A stretch of 64,000 nucleotides of DNA from Anseongella ginsenosidimutans (GTDB taxonomy: Bacteria; Bacteroidota; Bacteroidia; Sphingobacteriales; Sphingobacteriaceae). The stretch is from contig JAJUHF010000002.1 in the NCBI GenBank assembly GCA_029268045.1, forward strand, positions 1 to 64,000. The letters run 5' to 3'. A model generated the notes under the pieces. The model was not told the origin of the DNA. It made no database searches and was given only the letters and a program-made list of their open reading frames with translations. Below, one piece after another: positions 1 through 7,267 of this stretch. The stretch's first letter is position 1, and each line of letters starts with the position of its first letter. The position numbers were made by a program, and so were the translations under genes.

Positions 1-311
1 AACATACCCTCGAATAAAATATGGAATAAATTTTCCGCTCTCACCGCGTGCCCGGGTCCTTCTGACCTCAAAGGAATAGGGCGCGGCGCGGCAATTCGAT
101 AGAATGATCCTGCAAGTGGTCCGGACGTGAAAACATTGCGGTCTAGGTCGGTACAGTGTGTCGGTACGGGTTCATGTTAGTAGGATATTTATGATTGGTA
201 ACTTCAATTATCCACTTCAAACCAAGCCTGTATCCAAAGATAGCAATCGGTCGGCGGCTTTGCAAGAAAAATGAATAATTTATAGCGTAAAAATTCTTGT
301 CCTTTCGTGAG
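1..311. other. left-edge non-coding stretch
   Basis: No convincing coding region is visible here on either strand. The only structured signal I see is a leftward promoter-like element at 235-265, listed separately. If it is used, the region left of it would be the 5' leader of a gene beyond the window edge. Confidence 0.4.
235..265 (-). promoter_or_regulatory. predicted leftward Bacteroidota-type promoter
   Basis: On the minus strand a TTG at 265-263 is followed after 20 nt by TATCTTTG at 242-235. This matches the Bacteroidota consensus (TTG, 19-21 nt, TANNTTTG). Transcription would run out of the window with no open frame longer than a few codons before the edge. It lies back to back with the HTH gene that starts at 312. 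Confidence 0.45.
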
Positions 312-905
312 ATGGCGACACGAAAGGATCCTGCCTACGAAGAGGCGCTCCGCAAACGGATAAAATGGATCGTCCAAATTACAGGCCTTGAGATCGTCGG
401 ATTCGCTGAATTTGTCGGAATATCGGTTAGCCATCTTTACGCCATCCTGAATGGCAACAAGAAACTGACTTATGAGATGGCCCGCCGGATTGCCAGAAAA
501 TTCAAATTGAAGCCGGAAGACATCTTCGACCTGGATAAGGACATCAGCGAGGAAGTCCAGAATGCGCCCGCGCTGAAAAGATTTATGGTGACTGAGCGGG
601 AGATGCAGGAATATTTTCAAGCAACGAGAGACAGTCGGAAAGCGTCCCATTACATTGCCCATACCCTGGTGAATGCACCCATCTTCAAGGATGATGAACC
701 GATCTATTTGTGGGAGATACAACAATATTGCGTGCTGCAAAAGCGATATTATTCCAGCGACGAACTCTCCAAGTATTTAAATGAACAGGTAATCAAGGGA
801 AAGCTGCGAAGCGAAAAACGTCCCATTAAAAAACGCGACGGCACCTACGGCGTCCGCAAAGTCAACGTATATTTCAAAGGCCCCGAAAGCGGACGAAAAG
901 CCTGA
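312..905 (+). CDS. XRE-like helix-turn-helix protein with uncharacterised C-terminal domain
   Basis: Residues about 20-75 form a Cro/CI-like helix-turn-helix: a helix at VGISVSHLYAILNGNKKL, then a helix ending in EDIF. The C-terminal half, about 120 residues, is rich in charged and aromatic residues and ends in a basic stretch (KRPIKKRDGTYGVRK). I do not recognise that half. I chose the ATG at 312; an in-frame TTG at 297 would add five residues. No signal peptide or membrane segment is seen. It ends 13 nt before the thi promoter and is probably not part of the thi operon. A DNA-binding role is inferred from the HTH only. Confidence 0.75.
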   Translation: MATRKDPAYEEALRKRIKWIVQITGLEIVGFAEFVGISVSHLYAILNGNKKLTYEMARRIARKFKLKPEDIFDLDKDISEEVQNAPALKRFMVTEREMQEYFQATRDSRKASHYIAHTLVNAPIFKDDEPIYLWEIQQYCVLQKRYYSSDELSKYLNEQVIKGKLRSEKRPIKKRDGTYGVRKVNVYFKGPESGRKA

Positions 906-918
906 AGGAAGACCTTCG

Positions 919-950
919 TTTGGCTTTCCAAAAGAAATAGGCTACCTTTG
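919..950 (+). promoter_or_regulatory. thi operon promoter
   Basis: TTTG at 919-922, a 20-nt spacer, then TACCTTTG at 943-950 match the Bacteroidota promoter consensus exactly. The expected start site, about five bases after the -7 element, falls at about 955. That is the first base of the TPP riboswitch, so the two predictions support each other. Confidence 0.8.
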
Positions 951-955
951 ATTCG

Positions 956-1032
956 GCTTTAGGGGTATTCTGAAAAGGAATTGAGAAAGACCCTTTGAAC
1001 CTGATTCGGTTTATACCGGCGTAGGGAAAAGC
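956..1032 (+). promoter_or_regulatory. TPP riboswitch (THI element)
   Basis: The conserved THI core is present: AGGGGT near 961, TGAGA near 982, ACCCTTTGAACCTGAT around 990-1005, and ACCGGCGTAGGGAA at the 3' side. The closing helix P1 is GCTTT (956-960) paired with AAAGC (1028-1032). A short hairpin, CGGAC-GCATT-GTCCG, follows at about 1048-1062. No U-run is seen, so control is more likely at translation initiation of thiM than by intrinsic termination. In the known family, TPP binding represses thiamin synthesis and salvage genes. Confidence 0.92.
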
Positions 1033-1103
1033 ATCCAATCTTTTCTGCGGACGCATTGTCCGTATGCTCTCCTAAAAGCCATGTTTCATTGAAGACAAAG
1101 AAC

Positions 1104-1913
1104 ATGGAAATCTCAATTTATCGGTATTTGAAGGAGCTGCGCAGTGCAGTGCCCTTGGTTCAGAACATTACCAATTACGTGGTCATGAACAACACGGCGA
1201 ACGCCCTGCTTGCTGTGGGCGCATCGCCCGTAATGGTGCATGCGAAAGAAGAATTGAACGACGTGGTGCCGCTTGCAAGTGCTGTCGTGATCAATATCGG
1301 GACATTAAGTCCCTATTGGATTGAGGGAATGCTTCAAGCCGCGGAACTCGCCCGGGAACATAAAAAGCCCTGGGTACTGGATCCGGTAGGCGCCGGCATT
1401 TCGGGCCTGCGCAACCAGGCGCTGAAGCGACTGCTTCATTTAAATCCCACGGTCATCCGGGGAAATGCCTCCGAAATCCTGGCCTTGGACAATTTCGGCC
1501 GAGCCGGCGGAAAAGGAGTGGATAGCACGGAATCAAGTGACGCCGCCCTGAACGCGGCCCGGGAGCTAAACCGCCGGTACGGATCCATTGTATGCGTTTC
1601 GGGAGAAATTGATTACATCGTATCGGGCGATCGCATCGCCCGGGTGGCAAACGGCGATCCGCTCATGCAGAAAGTCACCGGGCTGGGCTGTACTTCATCC
1701 GCCCTCATCGGCGCTTTCATCGGACTGGGGCAGAACGCCTTTGAAGAAGCGGTTTCGGGGGTTGCGGTAACCAGTCTGGCCGGCCAGCTGGCGGCCGGGA
1801 AGTCGGACGGTCCGGGTACGCTTCAGCTCCATCTGTACGACTGTCTGTATAATCTGGATCAGGAAACGCTGGATACTCACCTGAAACTGGAAACCGATGT
1901 CATTGCATCCTGA
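1104..1913 (+). CDS. thiM: hydroxyethylthiazole kinase ThiM
   Basis: ThiM phosphorylates 4-methyl-5-(2-hydroxyethyl)thiazole with ATP in thiamin salvage. The N-terminus PLVQNITNYVVMNNTANAL and the ALLAVGASPVMVHA segment are characteristic. The loop VTGLGCTSSALIG carries the conserved GxGC of the ribokinase-like fold, and GNASEIL lies in the ATP/substrate region. Length is 269 residues with the ATG at 1104, typical of the family. The frame is open back to a TTG at 1056, but those 16 extra residues do not resemble ThiM and lie in the riboswitch expression platform. It is the first gene of the TPP-controlled operon, and its 3' end overlaps thiE by 17 nt. Confidence 0.95.
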   Translation: MEISIYRYLKELRSAVPLVQNITNYVVMNNTANALLAVGASPVMVHAKEELNDVVPLASAVVINIGTLSPYWIEGMLQAAELAREHKKPWVLDPVGAGISGLRNQALKRLLHLNPTVIRGNASEILALDNFGRAGGKGVDSTESSDAALNAARELNRRYGSIVCVSGEIDYIVSGDRIARVANGDPLMQKVTGLGCTSSALIGAFIGLGQNAFEEAVSGVAVTSLAGQLAAGKSDGPGTLQLHLYDCLYNLDQETLDTHLKLETDVIAS

Positions 1914-2547
1914 ATTTCCCTACCCGGTCTATCTCGTGCTTTCGGAAAGCGCATGCCGGCACCATTCCTGGCTGGATGTGGCCCGCTGCGCTCTTCAGGG
2001 CGGCGTTGACATTATCCAGCTTCGCGAGAAAACGCTGAGCACTGCTGAACTGCTGCATCGGGCGGCGCGGTTAAAGGAACTTACGGATGATTTCGGGGTC
2101 CCGCTCATTGTAAATGATTTTCCGGAGGTTGCCGCGAAAGTCGAAGCCTGGGGAGTGCACGTGGGCCGGTCCGATATCCCGCCAAGTGCAATCAATTCCC
2201 AATTCGGGCACCGCCTGAAGATCGGCTGGTCGCTGGAAGTGATTACCCAGTTCCAGGATCCGGAAATGCAATACGTTCATCACCTGGGAGTTAGTCCCAT
2301 TTACAGTACGCCCACCAAGACCGATACCATCACGGAATGGGGATTGCAGGGCCTCCGGAAAGTCCGGGACATGACCGGCTACCCCCTGATAGCAATCGGC
2401 GGTATCAATGAACAGAACGCGAAAGCGATTTTTGAGGCCGGTGCCCATAGTATTGCCGTGGTGTCGGCCGTTTGCGGCAGCCTCAACCCCAGGCAAGCTG
2501 CTGAAAAGCTGAAGCGATGCTGGAAAACGACATGCAATCACGAATAA
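1897..2547 (+). CDS. thiE: thiamin-phosphate synthase ThiE
   Basis: ThiE joins hydroxymethylpyrimidine diphosphate to thiazole phosphate to give thiamin monophosphate. Visible TIM-barrel motifs are DIIQLREKTL (diphosphate-binding strand), PLIVNDFPEVA, WGVHVGRSDIP, LGVSPIYSTPTKTD and LIAIGGIN. At 216 residues it has normal length. The start ATG lies inside the end of thiM, which suggests translational coupling. With thiM and thiD it completes a route from salvaged thiazole and pyrimidine to TMP. Confidence 0.94.
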   Translation: MSLHPEFPYPVYLVLSESACRHHSWLDVARCALQGGVDIIQLREKTLSTAELLHRAARLKELTDDFGVPLIVNDFPEVAAKVEAWGVHVGRSDIPPSAINSQFGHRLKIGWSLEVITQFQDPEMQYVHHLGVSPIYSTPTKTDTITEWGLQGLRKVRDMTGYPLIAIGGINEQNAKAIFEAGAHSIAVVSAVCGSLNPRQAAEKLKRCWKTTCNHE

Positions 2548-2560
2548 AAAACGGGTAATT

Positions 2561-3394
2561 ATGAATACCACTGCGCCCATACAGGTCCCCACGGTGCTCA
2601 GCATTGCCGGATTCGATGGCAGCGGCGGCGCCGGGATCCAAGCCGACACCAAAGCCATTTCCGCGCTGGGATGTTTCGCCATGAATGTACTGACGGCCTT
2701 GCCGGTTCAAAACACGCAAGGTGTCAAGAATATTTTTCCCATTCCGGTCGAAGCCGTGAAAGAACAACTCGACTGCATTTTTGAAGACACCTACCCCGAC
2801 AGCATCAAAATAGGGATGGTCCATCACAAAGAGCTGGTGGAGGTCATCGCGGATGCATTGAAAGATTACCGGGGAAAGGTAGTCTTTGATCCGGTCATGG
2901 TTTCCACCAGCGGACATCGCCTGATTGACGAAGATACCATTGAAGCCATTGTCAATCGTCTTTTTCCGCCAGCGGATCTCATTACCCCCAATCTGGATGA
3001 AATTTCCGTGCTGGTGGGAAACAGGGTGGACACGCTTCGCGGCATGGAGGAGGCCATGGAGCCGCTGCTGAACCTGGGAGCAAGCGGGGTGCTGTTAAAG
3101 GGCGGACACCTGAAAGGGGATACGCTGACCAGCATTCTGGTGCAAAAAGGGCAAGACCCGATTTATTACAACCATCAACGGATTGAAACCAGAAATACGC
3201 ACGGATCGGGTTGCACGCTTTCGTCTGCGATCGCGTCTTTTCTGGCACGCGGTTTTCCGCTGGCCGAGGCTACCGGCCGAGCGCTGGATTATGTGCATCA
3301 GGCGATTATAGGCGGCAAAGACCTGCAAATAGGAAAGGGAAGCGGTCCGTTAAACCATTTTTTTAACCCGGAAAAACTAAAAATAAAACAATAA
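2561..3394 (+). CDS. thiD: hydroxymethylpyrimidine/phosphomethylpyrimidine kinase ThiD
   Basis: ThiD is a ribokinase-fold enzyme that phosphorylates HMP and then HMP-P to the diphosphate used by ThiE. Diagnostic motifs are SIAGFDGSGGAGIQAD at the N-terminus, VFDPVMVSTSG, ITPNLDE, and RNTHGSGCTLSSAIA with the catalytic GxGC near the C-terminus. At 277 residues it is of usual size for the bifunctional enzyme. It starts 13 nt after thiE and ends 1 nt before tenA, in one operon. Confidence 0.95.
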   Translation: MNTTAPIQVPTVLSIAGFDGSGGAGIQADTKAISALGCFAMNVLTALPVQNTQGVKNIFPIPVEAVKEQLDCIFEDTYPDSIKIGMVHHKELVEVIADALKDYRGKVVFDPVMVSTSGHRLIDEDTIEAIVNRLFPPADLITPNLDEISVLVGNRVDTLRGMEEAMEPLLNLGASGVLLKGGHLKGDTLTSILVQKGQDPIYYNHQRIETRNTHGSGCTLSSAIASFLARGFPLAEATGRALDYVHQAIIGGKDLQIGKGSGPLNHFFNPEKLKIKQ

Positions 3395-3395
3395 A

Positions 3396-4061
3396 ATGAT
3401 GAAATGGACACACCAAGCCTGGGAAAGCATTGAGCCACTCTACCAGCAGATCCTGGAGATGCCTTTTATAGAAGAGCTGAGTAAGGGCACTCTTCCGAAG
3501 GAAAAATTTCAATTTTACATGCTGCAGGACGCGCTGTATCTGGCCGACTACGGCCGCGCCCTGGCCGCCCTCGGATCGAAAGCCGCAGACAACCAAATGG
3601 CGCTCGACTTTTTTGAATTCGGCAAGCACGCGCTGATCGTAGAAAGCGCACTCCACAAAAGCTATTTCAAGGAATTTGAATTAACGCCCTCTCCAGCGGA
3701 CGAGCTGGAGCCCGTATGCCATCACTACGTGCATTATCTTAAAAGCTGCGTCGCGTTCGAACCCATTGAAGTGGCTGCGGCCGCGGTGCTACCCTGCTTC
3801 TGGATCTATAAAGAAGTGGGAGATTACATTTACCGGCAACAGCCCGCAGAGAATAACCCGTATCAATCCTGGATCGATACCTATGCGGGCGAAGATTTCG
3901 CCGCGGGCGTTGTCAAAGCGAAAGCCTATTGCGACAGCCTGGCTGAAAACACCACCCCCCATCTCCAAAAGCGGATGCTTGAAGCCTTTCAGAACTCCAG
4001 CAGGCTGGAATACATGTTCTGGGATGCGGCATACCGGGTTTACCGGTGGCCGGTCAGGTAG
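3396..4061 (+). CDS. tenA: TenA-family aminopyrimidine aminohydrolase (thiaminase II)
   Basis: TenA hydrolyses degraded thiamin (aminopyrimidine forms) to HMP for re-use by ThiD and ThiE. It is an all-helical 221-residue protein. By alignment with the Bacillus subtilis enzyme (Asp44, Cys135, Glu205), the matching residues here are Asp45 (in YMLQD), Cys134 (in VLPCFWIYKEVG) and Glu205 (in SSRLEYMFWD), so it looks catalytically intact. It is the last gene of the riboswitch-controlled cluster. No thiC, thiG, thiS or transporter gene is present here, so the cluster is of salvage type. Confidence 0.9.
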   Translation: MMKWTHQAWESIEPLYQQILEMPFIEELSKGTLPKEKFQFYMLQDALYLADYGRALAALGSKAADNQMALDFFEFGKHALIVESALHKSYFKEFELTPSPADELEPVCHHYVHYLKSCVAFEPIEVAAAAVLPCFWIYKEVGDYIYRQQPAENNPYQSWIDTYAGEDFAAGVVKAKAYCDSLAENTTPHLQKRMLEAFQNSSRLEYMFWDAAYRVYRWPVR

Positions 4062-4088
4062 GGGCGGCGACTTGGGGATCACCGCACC

Positions 4089-4595
4089 CTACTCATCTTC
4101 GCTTGATATGGTTCCATCGGGGTTCAGCGTAACCGTCTGGATCTGCGATCCGTTGACCAGGTAGAAATGATAGTCGCCGATATGATTCCGTTCTCCGATT
4201 ATCTTCTGGAGGTTTACGGCCACCGTCGCTTCTTTCTCCGGATCAAAGGCGTCCTGAGCCCCGTGGTACACCATGATCAAGCGGATTCCCATGGGATAGG
4301 ATTCCTGCACCCGTCCATCCCAGATAAACTGAAATGACCCGGCTTCATCGGTGCCTTTCACGGTAACCTCCAATTCGTCGCCGGTCCGCACGATTTCGAG
4401 GATTTCGAAGGCGTTTTCCGAGTTCCGTTCTCCCAGCGTATGGGCAAAAAGGTCATTACCCAACAGCAGGTTTGCTTCCAGCAAGAACGGCTTTTCGCGA
4501 TCGGGGCGATTCTCCTCCTTCTCGCAGCCGGCAAGGAGCAGCATGCTTGCTGCGATTGCCAATCCGAATAATCTGAATGTAAATTGACTTTTCAT
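4089..4595 (-). CDS. small lipoprotein of sigma-factor operon
   Basis: Residues 1-24 form a lipoprotein signal peptide with lipobox LLAGC and a Cys followed by EKEEN. The mature part of about 145 residues has alternating beta-type segments and no family that I recognise. It starts 11 nt after the end of the anti-sigma-like gene and is the last member of the sigma/anti-sigma/lipoprotein set read leftward. It converges with tenA. Role unknown; an envelope function under the neighbouring sigma factor is inferred. Confidence 0.75.
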   Translation of the reverse strand: MKSQFTFRLFGLAIAASMLLLAGCEKEENRPDREKPFLLEANLLLGNDLFAHTLGERNSENAFEILEIVRTGDELEVTVKGTDEAGSFQFIWDGRVQESYPMGIRLIMVYHGAQDAFDPEKEATVAVNLQKIIGERNHIGDYHFYLVNGSQIQTVTLNPDGTISSEDE

Positions 4596-4606
4596 GATAT
4601 GGGTGT

Positions 4607-5752
4607 TTAAAATAGCACTTTGATTTTAAGACCTGAAGTGAGCATGTTTACATCGCGACGCTGAAGTCCCCCCATGGGTATTTTAATGAACGGCTCAAAC
4701 AGCAGGTCGGTGCGTTTGTTCAGCCGTTGTTTTCGGCCGATGGAAAGGTTCAGGTATCCCAGATTACTCCGTCCCTCAAAGTCGGTATCCACACCGGGTC
4801 TGCTGTATTGGTCCGTCACTACTTCAAATACAGCCACCGAGGCGCCGCTTTCGCGGTCTATCATGACGGTTTCCTGCAGGACTTCCGATTCCATCCGATA
4901 GCTTTTGTCTTCATCCAGCACGGCCAGGGCCGAAACCCCGACCGAAGCAAACCAGCCGTCGGTTGGCTCATATACCAGGGTGAGCGGAATATCGATCGCC
5001 CTGATCACCGATTCCCCGCCCACCATTCTGGTGTCGTACGATAACTGCACCGGATCGATATCGTGTGAAGCTGCGATGCGCGAATAGGTCAGCCCGGCAG
5101 CCAGTTTGATTTGATCCGATACCTCAAACTGGGTCAATATGCCTGCGGCGATCCCGGGCCTGTCGGTCGTAAGGGTCGAATTCAATTCAATGCCGAACTT
5201 CCATCGGCCCGAAGCGGGCTCGTATTCCTCCGGCGGCTCGATCCGGGCGGTTGCCTCCTCAACGCTTTTTTCCGGAATCGTTGGAGCCGGCCCGCTTGGC
5301 GCGGGAACCTCTTCATTCAATTTTGTGACCGGCGGCGTGGATTTTACCCGGTGAATCGAGGTCAGCACCGATTGGACCGGCCGGGCATTCGCAGGGGCCT
5401 GGCGAACCGGCGCCGGCTGCAGCCCGCTGTCTTCCACCGCGGGGATAGGATTTAATTCTTCATTCCCGCTCGGTATCGATGCCTGTTCTGTAATCGGTTC
5501 CCTCTGTATGCGGTCCTTTTCGAGCCGGGGCCATTGAACGTACACCAGCACCCCGATCAGGACGGCTGCTGTCGCTGCGATGTATCGCCATAAGACCACC
5601 GCCGGCATTTTACGCCGCTTTCGCCCTATTCGATTCAATTGCCCTCCGTACGTCTTCTGGAAATTTTCCCAATTCCCTTCTTCGTACGGGATCTCAAAAT
5701 TGGAAAGGCCCGCTTTGATTTCCTCAATCAGCCTGTTTTCTTCGCTATCCAT
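4607..5752 (-). CDS. anti-sigma-like membrane protein with beta-rich C-terminal domain
   Basis: This 381-residue protein has a short cytosolic N-terminus with an acidic/aromatic WENFQKTYGG segment, one membrane span at about residues 52-70 (ATAAVLIGVLVYVQW), a long Pro/Glu-rich linker, and a C-terminal half of alternating strands (IKLAAGLTYSRIA, FASVGVSALAVL). The C-terminal half resembles the OMP_b-brl porin-like domain family and ends in hydrophobic LKIKVLF. It starts 2 nt after the sigma factor gene ends. The family often carries such a TM plus barrel-like layout in Bacteroidota. I infer that the N-terminus holds the sigma factor. Confidence 0.7.
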   Translation of the reverse strand: MDSEENRLIEEIKAGLSNFEIPYEEGNWENFQKTYGGQLNRIGRKRRKMPAVVLWRYIAATAAVLIGVLVYVQWPRLEKDRIQREPITEQASIPSGNEELNPIPAVEDSGLQPAPVRQAPANARPVQSVLTSIHRVKSTPPVTKLNEEVPAPSGPAPTIPEKSVEEATARIEPPEEYEPASGRWKFGIELNSTLTTDRPGIAAGILTQFEVSDQIKLAAGLTYSRIAASHDIDPVQLSYDTRMVGGESVIRAIDIPLTLVYEPTDGWFASVGVSALAVLDEDKSYRMESEVLQETVMIDRESGASVAVFEVVTDQYSRPGVDTDFEGRSNLGYLNLSIGRKQRLNKRTDLLFEPFIKIPMGGLQRRDVNMLTSGLKIKVLF

Positions 5753-5754
5753 AT

Positions 5755-6402
5755 CTATACCATTAAGTGCTGGTATAACATCTTGAGTTTCTCTTTCGCC
5801 CTGGCCAGGTAAACCCGGCTGGAACTTGGTGTTATTCCCATCATTTCAGCTATTTCGTCGTGACTGAAGCCTTCCACCTCGTATAGCGTGAATACTTTCC
5901 GGTAGTTCGGCCGGAGGTTGTTGATCAGGGTCCATACATTTTCCACATGCAGGCTGTCCTCCAGCATCACCGGGCACTGCCATTCGGCATCCTCGGTCAA
6001 GGGCTCCTGGAAGGAGCGTGCTTTTCGGCTACGCAGTTCGTTCAGCGCAGTCCGCGCGGTGATTTTTGCCATCCAGCCTTTCAATACCTTGTTAAAATTC
6101 TTCCTGTCGGTACATTCGAAGGTGTCGAGGTTTGAAAAAATCTTCATGAAGCTGTCATTCACCACCATACCCGCTGTATCACGGTCGGAAACATACCGTA
6201 ACGCAACGCCCATCAGGTAACCCCAATAGTGTTTGTATATGCGTTCCCGCAGTTTATCTCCGATGTGTTGCCGATTCCCCGACAGCACTTCGATCAGATC
6301 CGTATCAGTACTCAATTTCTTCCGACGGTTAGCTTTTATCGGCAGAAACCCCTTTTCCAGCCAAAACGCTACACCCGGCGTGTGATTTTTGGTTTTTTCC
6401 AT
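5755..6402 (-). CDS. ECF-type RNA polymerase sigma-70 factor
   Basis: The protein has 215 residues. A region-2-like segment runs from about residue 65 (RYVSDRDTAGMVVNDSFMKIF) and region 4 lies near the C-terminus, with LRPNYRKVFTLYEVEGFSHD, the helix-turn-helix EIAEMMGITPSSSRVYLARAK and KEKLK. The first 35 residues form a basic extension before region 2. ECF factors direct polymerase to a small envelope or stress regulon. Its anti-sigma candidate begins 2 nt downstream. Start ATG at 6402. Confidence 0.9.
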   Translation of the reverse strand: MEKTKNHTPGVAFWLEKGFLPIKANRRKKLSTDTDLIEVLSGNRQHIGDKLRERIYKHYWGYLMGVALRYVSDRDTAGMVVNDSFMKIFSNLDTFECTDRKNFNKVLKGWMAKITARTALNELRSRKARSFQEPLTEDAEWQCPVMLEDSLHVENVWTLINNLRPNYRKVFTLYEVEGFSHDEIAEMMGITPSSSRVYLARAKEKLKMLYQHLMV

Positions 6403-6490
6403 TACTTCAGGCCGGATTGTAGCGTTCCCGATCGCTTCTGTGTTTGGGTTAGGGAATTGAAAAATATAAACCCAAAAATTTCAGATCACT

Positions 6491-7201
6491 ATGAAGATTA
6501 AAATGAAAAAGACACCGGGAACATTGCTTTTAACCTCCATGGTTGCTGTCCTGGCATTCACGGTTGCTTGTGAAAAGGATGATAACGACGGACCGAACCC
6601 TCCGGCAGGATCGGGTAAGGTGGCCCTGTTGAATGCGGCATTCGGAACTGACTCGGTCAATTTCTACGTCGGATCGGAAAAAATGAACAGCAAGCTGATT
6701 GGTTATGGCGACAGCCTGAAATATACCAGCGTCGAGGTTGGCGACAGTGCCTTCGAACTTAAAGGAAAGGATGACAAATCGCTTGTCAAGAAATCGTTCA
6801 AAACCGAAAAGGATAAAAACTACTCCATTCTGGCCAGCAATTCAAAAGACGGCGAAACGTTTGAATTGGTCCAGATCACCGACGATTTAACGGCGCCCAA
6901 GTCTGACAAGGCAAAAATCAGGTTCATTCACCTGTCCCCCGACGCGGCCAAGCTGAACCTGGTCAGCGGCGATACCATATTGGCCGAAAACATCGCCTAC
7001 AAAAGCGCTAGTGCCTTTAAGGAAGTGGATGCAGCGGAAATCTCCCTTAGTATCCTAGACGCGGAAGCAGCCGATACGTTGCTAACCGTAAACGAGTTTG
7101 AGTTGGTGAAAGGGAAGATCTATACGGTCTGGGTATCCGGTCTGCAGGACACGGACGACGAGGATAAACAGCTGAAAGCCCGCGTGTTCACAAACAAATA
7201 A
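6491..7201 (+). CDS. DUF4397 lipoprotein
   Basis: An N-terminal signal peptide ends in a lipobox (FTVAC, then EKDDND). The mature part contains two related beta-sandwich units. The second opens with KIRFIHLSPDAAKLNLVSG, the hallmark of DUF4397. At 236 residues it holds roughly one and a half to two repeats. DUF4397 proteins are common cell-envelope lipoproteins of Bacteroidota with no proven activity. It is divergent from the sigma factor gene. An ATG four codons later is an equally possible start. A strong terminator follows. Confidence 0.85.
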   Translation: MKIKMKKTPGTLLLTSMVAVLAFTVACEKDDNDGPNPPAGSGKVALLNAAFGTDSVNFYVGSEKMNSKLIGYGDSLKYTSVEVGDSAFELKGKDDKSLVKKSFKTEKDKNYSILASNSKDGETFELVQITDDLTAPKSDKAKIRFIHLSPDAAKLNLVSGDTILAENIAYKSASAFKEVDAAEISLSILDAEAADTLLTVNEFELVKGKIYTVWVSGLQDTDDEDKQLKARVFTNK

Positions 7202-7218
7202 CATAAGGGCTTGCGAAC

Positions 7219-7262
7219 AGCTGCGGAGATAGTTCCATTTGGAAGATTCTCCGCAGCTTTTT
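7219..7262 (+). terminator. rho-independent terminator after DUF4397 gene
   Basis: A perfect 11-bp stem, AGCTGCGGAGA (7219-7229) with TCTCCGCAGCT (7248-7258), is followed by a T-run. There is no A-run on the other side, so it acts on the plus strand only. Confidence 0.85.
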
Positions 7263-7267
7263 CAAAG

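Noticed and set aside
204-740. Long minus-strand frame opposite the HTH gene
   Set aside because: It is antisense to a frame with a clear helix-turn-helix and shows no domain of its own.
1056-1103. TTG start for thiM giving 16 extra residues
   Set aside because: The extra residues do not match ThiM and would lie in the riboswitch platform; the ATG at 1104 gives the family length.
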